A stretch of DNA of 13,511 nt from an uncultured Actinomycetes bacterium (GTDB taxonomy: Bacteria; Actinomycetota; Actinomycetes; Nanopelagicales; Nanopelagicaceae): the NCBI GenBank assembly GCA_903928395.1, contig CAIYQS010000161.1:1-13511 (forward strand). The letters are read 5' to 3'. The notes under the pieces are model-generated. The model had not been told where the DNA came from. It saw only the letters and a list, made by a program, of their open reading frames with translations, and searched no databases. Shown piece by piece: positions 1-9,320 of the stretch. Position numbers and translations under genes: made by a program. Numbering within the stretch: position 1 is the stretch's first letter; each line of letters opens with the position of its first letter.

Positions 1-2
1 AA

Positions 3-395
3 GCCTTGACCGAACAGATCGTCGTGGCGAATCCCATAAATGAGGTACCAGTGCTGCTCGCCTGTATCGGAGAAGAGACGCACTCTCTCGCCATAACAGC
101 GCTAGCCGCTGCGCTGGCCCAAGTGAATGTACAGGTTCAATTTCTAGGCGCTCGCACACCTTCAAACGCTGTCAATGAAGTGGTGCGCAAGTGCGCCCCT
201 GCAGCAATCTTTTTATGGGCACAGTTGCCAGAAAATGCTTCACTAGAAACAGTGAAGGCGCTTCCGGCAGTTCGTCCCGCCCCTCGCGTAATTTTGGGAG
301 GTCCAGGTTGGGCCAACAGCGAGCATGAAGACGCCCATGTCGTGTCAGATCTCTCTGAGGCTCGTCGTGAAATCATGAATGCATTGGGTATATAA
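3..395 (+). CDS. B12-binding-like domain protein, C-terminal part (5' end outside window)
   Basis: The readable C-terminal ~130 residues look like a Rossmann-type cobalamin-binding domain of the kind at the C-terminus of MerR-family CarH/LitR regulators. A hydrophobic strand (VPVLLACIG) is followed by E-T-H, which fits the E/D-x-H motif whose His is the lower axial cobalamin ligand in that family. Next come a helix, a strand ending FLGARTP, a second alpha/beta unit (APAAIFLWAQ) and a Gly-rich turn (ILGGPGW). A TTG at 6 could in principle be a start, but the frame stays open to the window edge and the first ~13 residues look like an interdomain linker, so I treat this as the 3' end of a longer gene. 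A MerR HTH and a helical-bundle domain would be expected upstream but cannot be seen. The fold assignment is moderate; cobalamin binding and light sensing are inference. The gene ends 50 bp before guaB. Confidence 0.6.
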   Translation, partial: ALTEQIVVANPINEVPVLLACIGEETHSLAITALAAALAQVNVQVQFLGARTPSNAVNEVVRKCAPAAIFLWAQLPENASLETVKALPAVRPAPRVILGGPGWANSEHEDAHVVSDLSEARREIMNALGI

Positions 396-408
396 GACTC
401 ATTTCCTT

Positions 409-1564
<1,156 letters not shown>

Positions 1565-1593
1565 ACCACATGAATTTAACCAAGGAAAGAAGT

Positions 1594-1598
1594 GAGGG
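1594..1598 (+). promoter_or_regulatory. Ribosome binding site of guaB3
   Basis: GAGGG lies 6 nt before the ATG at 1605 in the 40-nt guaB-guaB3 gap. It fixes the guaB3 start and shows that internal operon genes use Shine-Dalgarno initiation, unlike the first gene guaB. Confidence 0.7.
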
Positions 1599-1604
1599 CC
1601 TGCG

Positions 1605-2717
1605 ATGAATGAAATTGAAATTGGACCGGGGAAGCGTGCGCATATCGCGTATTCATTTGACGATATTGCAATCGTTCCTAGTCGCCGGACCCGAGATCCC
1701 GAAGAAGTTTCTATTCAATGGCAGATTGATGCCTACAAGTTTGATTTGCCGATGCTCGCTGCCCCCATGGATTCGGTGGTCTCTCCCGAAACCGCGATTG
1801 CGATTGGAAAATTAGGTGGCGTTGGTGTCCTCAATCTTGAGGGACTCTGGACCCGCCATGAAGATCCACGCATTGCGTTAGGTGAAATTGCTTCCTTGCC
1901 ACAAGAGCAAGCTATTGGACGTATGCAAGAGTTGTATTCGGCTCCTATCCGACCCGAACTCATTAAGGCAAGAATCGCAGAAATTCGCGCTTCTGGCGTA
2001 ACGGTTGCCGCCGCACTGTCCCCACAGCGAACCGCTGAACTGCATGAAGTAGTTGTAAAAGCCGGGGTTGATCTCTTTGTCATTCGCGGAACAACCGTGA
2101 GTGCGGAGCACGTCTCCTCAAAAACCGAGCCGCTCAATTTAAAGAAATTTATTTATGAGTTGGATGTACCTGTCATTGTTGGCGGCTGCGCAACCGCAAC
2201 TGGAGCTCTTCACCTTATGCGCGCAGGAGCTGCCGGAGTTTTAGTTGGATTTGGTGGCGGCGCCGCGCATACAACACGTACTGTCCTAGGAATAGCCGTT
2301 CCGATGGCATCAGCAGTAGCCGAAGTTGCCTCTGCACGTCGGGATTACATGGATGAATCTGGCGGCCGTTATGTTCATGTCATAGCCGATGGGTCGGTTG
2401 GGCGCAGCGGTGACATCGCTAAGGCGATTGCCTGTGGCGCAGATGCTGTCATGATGGGAAGTCCACTCGCTCGCGCGCTTGAGGCACCTGGCAAGGGTTG
2501 GCACTGGGGTTCTGAGGCACATCACTCCGAACTTCCACGTGGAGACAGAGTCCATGTTGGCACTGTCGGCACGCTCGAAGAAATCCTTAACGGGCCCTCG
2601 CACACTTCTGATGGCTCCATGAACTTGTTTGGTGCGCTCCGTCGTGGAATGGCAACCTGCGGATACTCCGATCTCAAGGAATTTCAACGGGTAGAAGTCG
2701 TTATTCATCGTGCCTGA
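1605..2717 (+). CDS. guaB3: GuaB3-family IMP dehydrogenase-related protein
   Basis: A 370-residue TIM-barrel relative of IMPDH/GMP reductase without CBS domains, matching the actinobacterial GuaB3 group that accompanies true GuaB. The N-terminal [13 protein letters not shown] and the [13 protein letters not shown] segment (52-64) parallel GuaB. The phosphate-binding motifs [11 protein letters not shown] (260-270) and MMGSPLARA (283-291) are present. The loop aligned with GuaB's GPGSICTTR reads GGGAAHTTR (217-225), so His222 sits where the IMPDH nucleophilic Cys should be. Normal IMPDH chemistry through a thioimidate intermediate is therefore unlikely; I believe this change recurs in actinobacterial GuaB3 but could not check. 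The protein also lacks the [13 protein letters not shown] flap of GuaB. A GAGGG site precedes the ATG, and the 3' end overlaps guaA by 8 nt, so the two are probably translationally coupled. The biochemical role is not settled; a regulatory or variant nucleotide-oxidoreductase function is possible. Confidence 0.88.
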   Translation: MNEIEIGPGKRAHIAYSFDDIAIVPSRRTRDPEEVSIQWQIDAYKFDLPMLAAPMDSVVSPETAIAIGKLGGVGVLNLEGLWTRHEDPRIALGEIASLPQEQAIGRMQELYSAPIRPELIKARIAEIRASGVTVAAALSPQRTAELHEVVVKAGVDLFVIRGTTVSAEHVSSKTEPLNLKKFIYELDVPVIVGGCATATGALHLMRAGAAGVLVGFGGGAAHTTRTVLGIAVPMASAVAEVASARRDYMDESGGRYVHVIADGSVGRSGDIAKAIACGADAVMMGSPLARALEAPGKGWHWGSEAHHSELPRGDRVHVGTVGTLEEILNGPSHTSDGSMNLFGALRRGMATCGYSDLKEFQRVEVVIHRA

Positions 2718-4272
2718 AGCAACTGCACCTGAAGATCTTGTACTTGTCGTCGATTTCGGAGCTCAGTACGCACAACTGATCGCACGCCGAGTTCGCCAAG
2801 CCAATGTTTATTCCGAGATCGTTCCTTCAACCATGTCCGTTGCCGACATAGTCGCCAAGAATCCAACCGCGATTATTCTGAGTGGTGGGCCCTCTAGTGT
2901 TTATGAGGCTGGTGCACCAACGCTAGATCCGAAACTTTTTGAGCACCACATTCCCACATTTGGTATCTGTTACGGGTTCCAAGCTATGGCTGCCGCACTT
3001 GGTGGCGTGGTGACGCAGACCGGAAAATCCGAATTCGGTCGAACCTCCATGAGCCATGATGATAATTCAAAATTACTTTCTGGGCTTGAACCACAATCAC
3101 GTGTGTGGATGAGTCATGGCGACTCAGTCACTCAGGTACCTACTGGTTTTACAGCAATTGCGCGAACCGCCGAAACCCCTATTGTTGCCTTCGAGAATAC
3201 TGATGCAAAGTTGGCGGGAGTTCAATTTCATCCTGAAGTTTTGCATTCCGAAAATGGTCAAGAAATTTTACGTCGCTGGTTGATAGATATCGTTGGATGT
3301 AAACCAACGTGGACCAGCGAAAATATAGTTGCGACAGAAGTTGCCAAGATTCAGACATTAGTCGGTGGCAAACATGTAATTTGTGGACTCTCAGGTGGAG
3401 TTGACTCTGCAGTCGCCGCGGCAATAGTTCAAAAGGCTATTGGCTCGCAATTAACGTGCGTCTTTGTTGATCACGGATTGCTTCGGCAAGGCGAAGCCGA
3501 TCAAGTCGAACAGGATTTTGTAGCAGCGACCGGTGTAGACCTAAAGATTGTCGATGCGCGCGAAACATTTATGAATGCGCTAGCAGGAGTGACTGATCCC
3601 GAAACCAAACGAAAGATCATCGGTGCGGAATTCATCCGCGCATTTGAGGCTGCCGCACGAGAAATTTCACAGCACGAGAGCGTTGATTTTTTAGTCCAAG
3701 GCACGCTCTATCCAGATGTAGTTGAATCAGGCGGCGGAACAGGAACAGCAAACATAAAATCTCATCACAATGTAGGTGGGTTACCAGACGATCTTCAGTT
3801 CACTCTCATTGAACCGCTTCGTTCTCTCTTTAAGGATGAAGTGCGTGAAGTAGGCGTGGAACTGGGACTTCCCGGTGAAATAGTGTGGCGTCAACCGTTC
3901 CCAGGTCCCGGCTTGGCAATTCGAATCATCGGTGAAGTTACTGAGAATCGACTTAGCATTTTGCGTAAGGCCGATTTTATTGCTCGCGAAGAGTTAAAAT
4001 TAGCGGGTCTTGATCGTGAGATCTGGCAATGTCCAGTTGTACTTCTTTCAGAAGTGCGTAGCGTTGGAGTGCAAGGAGATGGACGAACATATGGGCATCC
4101 CATTGTTCTTCGGCCGGTATCAAGTGAAGATGCAATGACTGCAGATTGGAGTCGATTGCCGTATGACGTGTTGGAACGAATTTCAACGCGCATTACAAAT
4201 GAAGTGCGAGAAGTGAACCGCGTGGTGCTCGATATAACGAGCAAGCCACCTGGAACTATTGAATGGGAGTAA
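2710..4272 (+). CDS. guaA: GMP synthase (glutamine-hydrolysing)
   Basis: Converts XMP to GMP using ATP and glutamine-derived ammonia, the step after GuaB. The 520 residues are full length for the family. The N-terminal class I glutamine amidotransferase domain (about 10-195) carries the nucleophile Cys87 in GICYGFQAM and the His174/Glu176 pair in FHPEV. The ATP-pyrophosphatase domain starts near 210 with the P-loop SGGVDS (228-233). The C-terminal dimerisation/XMP-binding domain contains [12 protein letters not shown] (394-405) and ends in the typical KPPGTIEWE. The start is a GTG at 2710 inside the guaB3 stop region (8-nt overlap); no ATG lies nearby, and the conserved [12 protein letters not shown] begins just after. 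Translation probably depends on ribosomes finishing guaB3. Confidence 0.97.
   Translation: MPEATAPEDLVLVVDFGAQYAQLIARRVRQANVYSEIVPSTMSVADIVAKNPTAIILSGGPSSVYEAGAPTLDPKLFEHHIPTFGICYGFQAMAAALGGVVTQTGKSEFGRTSMSHDDNSKLLSGLEPQSRVWMSHGDSVTQVPTGFTAIARTAETPIVAFENTDAKLAGVQFHPEVLHSENGQEILRRWLIDIVGCKPTWTSENIVATEVAKIQTLVGGKHVICGLSGGVDSAVAAAIVQKAIGSQLTCVFVDHGLLRQGEADQVEQDFVAATGVDLKIVDARETFMNALAGVTDPETKRKIIGAEFIRAFEAAAREISQHESVDFLVQGTLYPDVVESGGGTGTANIKSHHNVGGLPDDLQFTLIEPLRSLFKDEVREVGVELGLPGEIVWRQPFPGPGLAIRIIGEVTENRLSILRKADFIAREELKLAGLDREIWQCPVVLLSEVRSVGVQGDGRTYGHPIVLRPVSSEDAMTADWSRLPYDVLERISTRITNEVREVNRVVLDITSKPPGTIEWE
4265..4269 (+). promoter_or_regulatory. Ribosome binding site deciding the isomerase start
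   Basis: GGGAG sits inside the last codons of guaA, 5 nt before the GTG at 4275. The alternative in-frame ATG at 4263 has no comparable site upstream, so GTG 4275 is the favoured start. Either choice gives the same signal segment. Confidence 0.5.
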
Positions 4273-4274
4273 AA

Positions 4275-5051
4275 GTGAAGCGCAATACGAAGCTCATAGC
4301 CGAGCTCGCTGCAGTTGCTATTTTTGCATTGGGATTTACCGCAGTTGCCGCTTCAGAATCAAGTTTTGCAAAAGATTCCAAATCGTCTTCTGGATCAAAG
4401 CCTGCGAGTCATCCCACCTCTACTCCTTCACCGTCTGGTGCTAAAAGTTCAATTGCGGCTACTTCACCTGTTGCAGGATGCGCCAAGACTGATTCGATTG
4501 GCCACAGCGCACTTCAAGTCGGCGTTCCAAATGTGAATGCCCCGAAAGTTGATAGAACTTTCACTCTTAATACAAATTGTGGTCAAATTGTTTTTAAAGC
4601 GTTTGGACTTAAAGCGCCACTCACAGTAATTGCCATGACCACTTTGGCAAAAGCCGGGTATTTTGATCATTCGCTCTGCCACCGTATAACTACGGCCGGC
4701 TTATATGTCCTACAGTGTGGGGATCCGACGGCGTTAGGAACCGGCAGACTTATGGCACCTGACGGTAATACTTGGGGGCCACCGGATGAGAATCTTCCCG
4801 CGGTTGCAAAGACAAACGATTACCCCGCAGGCACAATTGCAATGGCGAACAATGGGCTACCAAATAGTGGAGGTAGTCAATTCTTTATCGTTTATAAGGA
4901 CACGACGCTGAACAATACTTATTCGATTTGGGGTATGGTCACAAAAGGTTTAGATATTGTTAAAAAGGTGGCTGCTGCAGGAGTCGTTGGTGGCGGGACA
5001 GATGGAAAGCCCGTCATGACCATAGCGATCGAATCGGTAACAGTTAAATAA
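4275..5051 (+). CDS. Secreted or membrane-anchored cyclophilin-type peptidyl-prolyl cis-trans isomerase
   Basis: An extracytoplasmic proline isomerase, presumably helping exported proteins fold. From GTG 4275 it has 258 residues; an ATG at 4263 would add four. The N-terminus has Lys/Arg residues, then a hydrophobic stretch (about 8-26), acting as signal peptide or anchor. No lipobox is seen. A Ser/Pro/Thr/Lys-rich linker follows (about 32-65). The cyclophilin domain covers about 95-258, with CHRITT (135-140, containing the catalytic Arg), VLQCGDPTALGTG (145-157), a GTIAMAN-type strand and GGSQFFIVY (199-207). The CHR and LQCGDP cysteines are typical of actinobacterial PpiB-like proteins, and two further Cys (about 69 and 102) could allow disulfides in an exported protein (inference). 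It starts within 3 nt of the guaA stop, so it is probably cotranscribed. The 10-bp gap to the convergent gene holds no clear hairpin terminator. Confidence 0.87.
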   Translation: MKRNTKLIAELAAVAIFALGFTAVAASESSFAKDSKSSSGSKPASHPTSTPSPSGAKSSIAATSPVAGCAKTDSIGHSALQVGVPNVNAPKVDRTFTLNTNCGQIVFKAFGLKAPLTVIAMTTLAKAGYFDHSLCHRITTAGLYVLQCGDPTALGTGRLMAPDGNTWGPPDENLPAVAKTNDYPAGTIAMANNGLPNSGGSQFFIVYKDTTLNNTYSIWGMVTKGLDIVKKVAAAGVVGGGTDGKPVMTIAIESVTVK

Positions 5052-5061
5052 TTTGTTTGGT

Positions 5062-5787
5062 TTAGCGCAATGAAACGATTTTAAAGGTTTCTGCTAACCG
5101 ACCATCGGTGAGTCCCACGGAAGCACCATTTCGTGTGCCCCACTCCCGAATGCGTTCCTCAAATCCTTCGACGTGCGAAGTCTGGCTTGCATGTGCGGCG
5201 AGGGCTTGCATCTTTTGCGCAAAGGTATCGGTTATATCAACATGGTGATCGTTACCTTCAGCCATCATCACCCAAGCCTCTTTAATTTCCCAAGGCTCAA
5301 GATGTTCGTCTTGCAATAAATCTTCAAAGGCAAATGGATTTCCGGAATCAGGATAAATTGCTTGAATTGCGGCCTCACCAGCTGCCAGGTGATCTGGGTG
5401 GCTGGCTCCTAGCCGATTCCAATTGCGCTCTGGACTTTGGATGAGCATCCGTTGCGGGCGAACTTTACGAATCACGCGAACGATATCTTTACGAAGTTCG
5501 ATAGTGGGAGATAGCCAGCCATCGCGATAATCCAAGAAGTGAATATCTGTGACGCCTAGAACTTTTCCGGCCTCGGTTTGTTCGCGACGACGAATCTGCT
5601 TCATCTCCTCGCGAGTAATCTTTGGATCGACACCACCCTGGTCGCCATTTGTACAGATGCAATATGAAACTGCGATTCCCTTAGCTGTCCATTGGGCGAT
5701 AGTTCCTCCAGCGCCAAAGTCAAGGTCATCAGGATGGGCAGTTACTACAAGGATGCGTTCTACTTCGCTATCGAGCATTGGATTCAT
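5062..5787 (-). CDS. PIG-L (LmbE-like) family deacetylase
   Basis: A 241-residue zinc-dependent N-deacetylase of the PIG-L/LmbE superfamily, which acts on GlcNAc-containing or related small substrates; MshB and Mca of mycothiol metabolism belong here. The start of the mature fold, RILVVTAHPDDLDFGAGGT (11-29), contains the HPDD metal and catalytic motif (His18, Asp20, Asp21). SHPDHLAAGEA (129-139) supplies the further histidine ligand. HHVDITDTFAQKMQAL (181-196) is typical of the family's C-terminal part. The substrate cannot be deduced. The frame extends upstream to 5883, but the ATG at 5787 is preferred: a -10-like TACTAT lies 6 nt upstream and the conserved fold starts ~10 residues later, while a longer start would overlap pcrA. 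A second ATG at 5778 is possible. The gene stands alone, convergent with the isomerase and divergent from pcrA. Confidence 0.9.
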   Translation of the reverse strand: MNPMLDSEVERILVVTAHPDDLDFGAGGTIAQWTAKGIAVSYCICTNGDQGGVDPKITREEMKQIRRREQTEAGKVLGVTDIHFLDYRDGWLSPTIELRKDIVRVIRKVRPQRMLIQSPERNWNRLGASHPDHLAAGEAAIQAIYPDSGNPFAFEDLLQDEHLEPWEIKEAWVMMAEGNDHHVDITDTFAQKMQALAAHASQTSHVEGFEERIREWGTRNGASVGLTDGRLAETFKIVSLR

Positions 5788-5793
5788 ATTGCA

Positions 5794-5799
5794 ATAGTA
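5794..5799 (-). promoter_or_regulatory. Candidate -10 of the pigL promoter, leaderless type
   Basis: On the minus strand TACTAT is followed by 6 nt and then the ATG at 5787. No Shine-Dalgarno is present. No convincing -35 is visible; the -35 area would overlap the pcrA promoter. Confidence 0.45.
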
Positions 5800-5819
5800 C
5801 TTGAGGGATGTGCGGGAGA

Positions 5820-5825
5820 TAGACT
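5820..5825 (+). promoter_or_regulatory. Candidate -10 of the pcrA promoter, leaderless type
   Basis: TAGACT, identical to the -10 hexamer proposed for guaB, ends 7 nt before the pcrA ATG at 5833. There is no Shine-Dalgarno in between and no clear -35. It lies back-to-back with the pigL -10 at 5794-5799. Confidence 0.5.
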
Positions 5826-5832
5826 CAGATTT

Positions 5833-8046
5833 ATGTCTCTTCTTGAGGGCCTTAATCCACAACAGCGTGCCGCGGTCATTCACCAGGGGGCACCGCTTTT
5901 GGTTGTTGCTGGAGCGGGATCTGGGAAAACCCGAGTACTAACCCGAAGGATCGCGTACCTCCTGGCAGAACGCGGGGTCGCCCCTTATGAGGTCCTTGCG
6001 ATTACCTTCACCAACAAGGCTGCAGCCGAGATGAAGGGAAGAGTCGCCGAACTCGTGGGCGAACGTGCAAAGTCAATGTGGGTATCAACCTTTCATTCGG
6101 CTTGCGTTCGAATACTGCGGCAGGAAGCTTCTCGTTTAGGTTTCTCAAATTCCTTCACTATTTATGATTCAAGTGACAGCCTCCGGCTGCTTACAGTGAT
6201 CATTCGCGAAATGAATCTTGATGCAAAGCAATACTCAGCGCGCGCGATTCACGGCATCATCTCTGCTGCAAAGAACGAGCTCATCGGTCCCGCGGATTAC
6301 GCCAATAAGACCACTAACTATTTTGAAGAAATTGTTGCAGAAATATTTGCGACGTATCAAAAGCGATTATCTGCGGCAAGTGCAATGGATTTCGATGATT
6401 TGATTGGAAAAACCGTTGATGTCCTTCAACGTTTTCCAGAGGCCCGGGCTCGCTACCGATCCAGGTTTAAACATATTTTGGTCGACGAGTACCAAGATAC
6501 TAACCACGCGCAATACATTTTGATTCGTGAACTGGTCGGAGTACCGGGAGAGAATTTTCCACTTGCAGAACTTTGCGTGGTTGGAGATGCAGATCAATCA
6601 ATTTACGCTTTTCGTGGCGCAAATATCCGGAATATTTTGGCTTTTGAAGAAGACTATCCCAACGCACGAACCGTATTGCTGGAACAAAATTATCGCTCAA
6701 CTCAAAATATTCTTACTGCAGCAAATGCTGTTATAGCTAATAACGAAGGTCGTAAAGAGAAGAATTTGTGGTCGCAGGAGGGTCAAGGAGAGTCGGTCAC
6801 TGGCTATGTGGCAGAGAGTGATCATGACGAGGCCGAGTTTGTTATCAGCGAAATTCGCAGATTGCGAGATATCGGTGCATCAAATCCCGGAGACACTGCA
6901 ATTTTTTATCGCACCAATGCGCAGTCGCGTATTTTTGAAGAGACCTTTCTCCGTTCTGCCATTCCGTACAAAGTTGTTGGTGGAGTGCGATTTTATGAGC
7001 GAAAAGAGGTGAAAGATTTTTTGGGTTACCTCCGAGTGCTCGTTAATCCCGAAGACGAGATTTCACTCCGTCGCATAATCAACACTCCAAAACGCGGCAT
7101 CGGAGATCGTGCTTTGGATGTCATCGACTCACACGCAAAAACCAAGGGGATATCCTTCTGGCGCGCGCTCTCCGATGCCAAGAACGCAGCAGGAATTCCT
7201 AGTCGCTCGCTGATCGCCATTAACGACTTCATTCATCTCCTTGACACCCTAAGGACGTTGGTTGAAGCAAATACCAAGCCATCCGTCATCGCACAGGCAG
7301 TTCTTGAGCAGAGTGGATTACTCGCTGAACTTGCGAATAGCAGCGACCCACAGGACGAGGGCCGAGTCGAAAATTTGCAGGAATTGGTTTCGGTTGCGTC
7401 CGAGTACGAGGAGTCCGAATTGGATGTTGGCGAGACTATTTCGCTCTCTGGTTTTCTTGAGGATGTTTCACTTGTCGCAGATTCTGATCAAATCCCAGAC
7501 GGCGAGGACCATGGAGGCGTAGTCACGATGATGACGCTCCACACCGCCAAAGGATTGGAGTTTCCAACGGTCTTTCTAACCGGGATGGAAGAGGGGATTT
7601 TCCCGCATTCGCGAACCTTGGGGGATCGCGCCGAAATAGAAGAAGAGCGCCGCTTGGCCTACGTGGGGCTGACTCGGGCTCGCAAGCGGCTTTACCTATC
7701 GCGTTCCGAATATCGGTCATCCTGGGGTGCACCTACCTACAATCCACCTTCGCGCTTCTTGGCCGAGATCCCCGAGGGGGTCATTTCTTGGAACAGCGTT
7801 TCCACGTCGAGTAAAGCTCGAACTGGTGCTCCACGATCCTTTGGACCACCACCACGGGCGACAGGTAAAAAGGTTGAAAGCACAATCGTCTTAGAGGTAG
7901 GCGATCGTGTGTCTCATGACACATTTGGTTTAGGGAAGGTCATCGCTGTTGCTGGGGAAGGCGATCGCGCCGAGGCGACAATCGATTTTGGAAGTTCTGG
8001 AGAGAAGCGGCTGTTGCTGCGATATGCCCCAGTTGAGCGGCTGTAG
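5833..8046 (+). CDS. pcrA: ATP-dependent DNA helicase PcrA/UvrD1 (SF1A)
   Basis: A 3'-5' DNA helicase/translocase for nucleotide excision repair, replication-fork maintenance and transcription-coupled repair. The 737 residues show the ordered SF1 motifs: Q-motif LNPQQRAAV (7-15), Walker A GAGSGKTR (27-34), motif Ia ITFTNKAAAEM, motif Ic/II VSTFHS and VDEYQDT (217-223, Asp218-Glu219), motif III GDADQSIYAFRGA (251-263), motif IV EQNYRST, motif V HTAKGLEFPTVFLTG and motif VI RRLAYVGLTRAR. The C-terminal ~50 residues (VGDRVSHDTFGLGKV onward) match the Tudor-like RNA-polymerase-interacting tail of PcrA. The frame is open for 47 codons upstream, but that stretch is the antisense of pigL; ATG 5833 gives the conserved N-terminus and follows a -10 motif by 7 nt. 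In Mycobacterium the orthologue uvrD1 is also close to sucCD. Confidence 0.95.
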   Translation: MSLLEGLNPQQRAAVIHQGAPLLVVAGAGSGKTRVLTRRIAYLLAERGVAPYEVLAITFTNKAAAEMKGRVAELVGERAKSMWVSTFHSACVRILRQEASRLGFSNSFTIYDSSDSLRLLTVIIREMNLDAKQYSARAIHGIISAAKNELIGPADYANKTTNYFEEIVAEIFATYQKRLSAASAMDFDDLIGKTVDVLQRFPEARARYRSRFKHILVDEYQDTNHAQYILIRELVGVPGENFPLAELCVVGDADQSIYAFRGANIRNILAFEEDYPNARTVLLEQNYRSTQNILTAANAVIANNEGRKEKNLWSQEGQGESVTGYVAESDHDEAEFVISEIRRLRDIGASNPGDTAIFYRTNAQSRIFEETFLRSAIPYKVVGGVRFYERKEVKDFLGYLRVLVNPEDEISLRRIINTPKRGIGDRALDVIDSHAKTKGISFWRALSDAKNAAGIPSRSLIAINDFIHLLDTLRTLVEANTKPSVIAQAVLEQSGLLAELANSSDPQDEGRVENLQELVSVASEYEESELDVGETISLSGFLEDVSLVADSDQIPDGEDHGGVVTMMTLHTAKGLEFPTVFLTGMEEGIFPHSRTLGDRAEIEEERRLAYVGLTRARKRLYLSRSEYRSSWGAPTYNPPSRFLAEIPEGVISWNSVSTSSKARTGAPRSFGPPPRATGKKVESTIVLEVGDRVSHDTFGLGKVIAVAGEGDRAEATIDFGSSGEKRLLLRYAPVERL

Positions 8047-8080
8047 TGGAATGAAGCGGCTCCGATCAGATTGAGCGGCT
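8006..8080 (+). repeat. Four direct copies of AGCGGCT around the pcrA stop codon
   Basis: AGCGGCT occurs at 8006-8012, 8036-8042, 8055-8061 and 8074-8080, giving spacings of 30, 19 and 19 bp. The second and fourth copies share a longer 13-bp identity (TTGAGCGGCTGTA at 8033-8045 and 8071-8083), so the last codons and stop of pcrA are nearly repeated after the gene. This may be a small local duplication, or repeated protein sites upstream of the sucC promoter. Confidence 0.5.
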
Positions 8081-8098
8081 GTAAGAATCGGGGCCTTT
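8058..8098 (+). terminator. Candidate pcrA transcription terminator
   Basis: GGCTCCGAT (8058-8066) can pair with ATCGGGGCC (8087-8095) as a 9-bp stem with one G-U pair. The 20-nt loop may contain a small inner CAG/CTG stem. Only three T residues follow (8096-8098), so it is a weak intrinsic terminator or needs help. Its place, 12 nt after the pcrA stop and before the sucC promoter, is right. Confidence 0.42.
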
Positions 8099-8120
8099 AG
8101 GGACAAGTAGGATTTGCTCT

Positions 8121-8126
8121 TATAGT
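8121..8126 (+). promoter_or_regulatory. Candidate -10 of the sucC operon promoter
   Basis: TATAGT in the pcrA-sucC spacer is a good -10 hexamer. It predicts a start near 8132 and a leader of about 27 nt carrying the sucC Shine-Dalgarno. No good -35 is visible at 16-18 bp. This would drive sucC-sucD-perM-like-purN-purH. Confidence 0.42.
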
Positions 8127-8149
8127 CACTCACCAAAATTCTAAAGATC

Positions 8150-8153
8150 GGGG
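8150..8153 (+). promoter_or_regulatory. Ribosome binding site of sucC
   Basis: GGGG lies 6 nt before the GTG at 8160. A nearer ATG at 8156 is in a different frame and is not the start; the conserved [11 protein letters not shown] follows the GTG directly. Confidence 0.55.
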
Positions 8154-8159
8154 TAATGC

Positions 8160-9320
8160 GTGGATCTCTTTGAGTATCAAGCTCGAGATCTCTTTGAAGC
8201 ACATAACATTCCAGTTCTCGCCGGTGCGGTTGCAACAACTGCTGACGAAGCCGAACGTGCAGCTGCGACGATGGGCGGAAAAGTTGTCGTAAAGGCGCAA
8301 GTAAAAGTTGGTGGCCGCGGCAAAGCAGGTGGAGTGAAGTTGGCCGTTGATGCTGCAGATGCCCGTATCAAAGCCGAAGCAATTCTTGGTATGGATATCA
8401 AAGGCCATGTCGTGCATAAAGTCATGATTGCGCAAGCAGCACCTATCGCCGAGGAGTATTACATGGCGATATTGCTGGATCGTGCCAATCGGGATTTTCT
8501 CGTTATGGCATCCGTTGCCGGTGGCATGGAAATTGAAGAGGTCGCACACACGCAACCAGAAAAATTAGCTCGCGTCAGTATCGATCCGAATATTGGAATT
8601 AGCCAGGCTAAGGCGTTGGAAATTGTTAAAGCTGGCCAATTTCCAGAGAACGTTCAAACTGATGTTGCAGATGTTCTTCTCAAATTATGGGCGGCTTTTG
8701 TTGCCGAAGATGCAACGCTGATGGAGATCAATCCACTTGTTAAGACCGAAGATGGTCGGATTATCGCGTTGGACGGCAAAGTGACTTTGGATGACAACGC
8801 GGACTTTCGTCACCCAGATCATGAAGCGCTTGTAGATCATGCTGCAGCAAATCCCCTCGAGGCGGCTGCTAAAGCAAAGAATCTCAACTATGTAAAACTT
8901 GACGGTGAAGTAGGAATTATCGGCAACGGTGCTGGACTCGTGATGAGCACCTTGGATGTTGTTGCCTATGCCGGCGAAAAATATGGCGTAAAACCAGCCA
9001 ATTTCTTGGATATTGGCGGAGGTGCATCCGCAGAAATAATGGCTGATGGACTTTCCATCATCTTGGGCGATAGCGATGTTCGCAGCGTTTTTGTAAATGT
9101 ATTTGGAGGCATCACGGCGTGTGATGCCGTTGCAAACGGAATTGTTCAAGCCCTTGAAATGCTGGGCGACAAAGCGACCAAACCGATTGTTGTGCGACTC
9201 GATGGAAACAATGTGCTCGAAGGTCGCAGAATTTTAAATGAAGCGGCGCACCCATTGGTGCAACAGTTGGACACCATGGATGGGGCGGCTGCCCGGGCCG
9301 CAGAATTGGCGGCAAAGTAA
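8160..9320 (+). CDS. sucC: Succinate-CoA ligase (ADP/GDP-forming), beta subunit
   Basis: The ATP-grasp subunit of the TCA-cycle enzyme that interconverts succinyl-CoA and succinate with nucleotide triphosphate formation. It is full length at 386 residues. The N-terminal [14 protein letters not shown] (2-15) starts the ATP-grasp fold. [14 protein letters not shown] (49-62) is the nucleotide loop, MEINPL (188-193) the metal-binding strand, and GNGAGLVMS (255-263) and VFGGIT (314-319) belong to the C-terminal CoA-ligase-like domain contacting the alpha subunit. The start is a GTG with a GGGG site. The TAA stop directly abuts the sucD ATG, as expected for subunits made in equal amounts. Confidence 0.97.
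   Translation: MDLFEYQARDLFEAHNIPVLAGAVATTADEAERAAATMGGKVVVKAQVKVGGRGKAGGVKLAVDAADARIKAEAILGMDIKGHVVHKVMIAQAAPIAEEYYMAILLDRANRDFLVMASVAGGMEIEEVAHTQPEKLARVSIDPNIGISQAKALEIVKAGQFPENVQTDVADVLLKLWAAFVAEDATLMEINPLVKTEDGRIIALDGKVTLDDNADFRHPDHEALVDHAAANPLEAAAKAKNLNYVKLDGEVGIIGNGAGLVMSTLDVVAYAGEKYGVKPANFLDIGGGASAEIMADGLSIILGDSDVRSVFVNVFGGITACDAVANGIVQALEMLGDKATKPIVVRLDGNNVLEGRRILNEAAHPLVQQLDTMDGAAARAAELAAK

Noticed and set aside
3891..4244. Minus-strand open frame inside the guaA 3' region
   Set aside because: It is the complement of the conserved GuaA C-terminal domain, and its composition reflects guaA codon bias.
5052..5061. Possible bidirectional terminator between the isomerase and pigL
   Set aside because: The gap is 10 bp of AT-rich sequence without a GC-rich inverted repeat; I could not build a convincing stem.
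5692..5832. A 47-codon in-frame upstream extension of pcrA
   Set aside because: It is antisense to the conserved pigL start, carries no helicase-like sequence, and the ATG at 5833 gives the standard PcrA N-terminus right after a -10 motif.
5788..5883. A 32-codon upstream extension of pigL
   Set aside because: It would overlap the pcrA promoter and start, has no family similarity, and a -10 hexamer sits 6 nt before the ATG at 5787.
8130..8555. Minus-strand open frame across the sucC start
   Set aside because: It overlaps the conserved SucC N-terminus and the sucC ribosome binding site and shows no domain.
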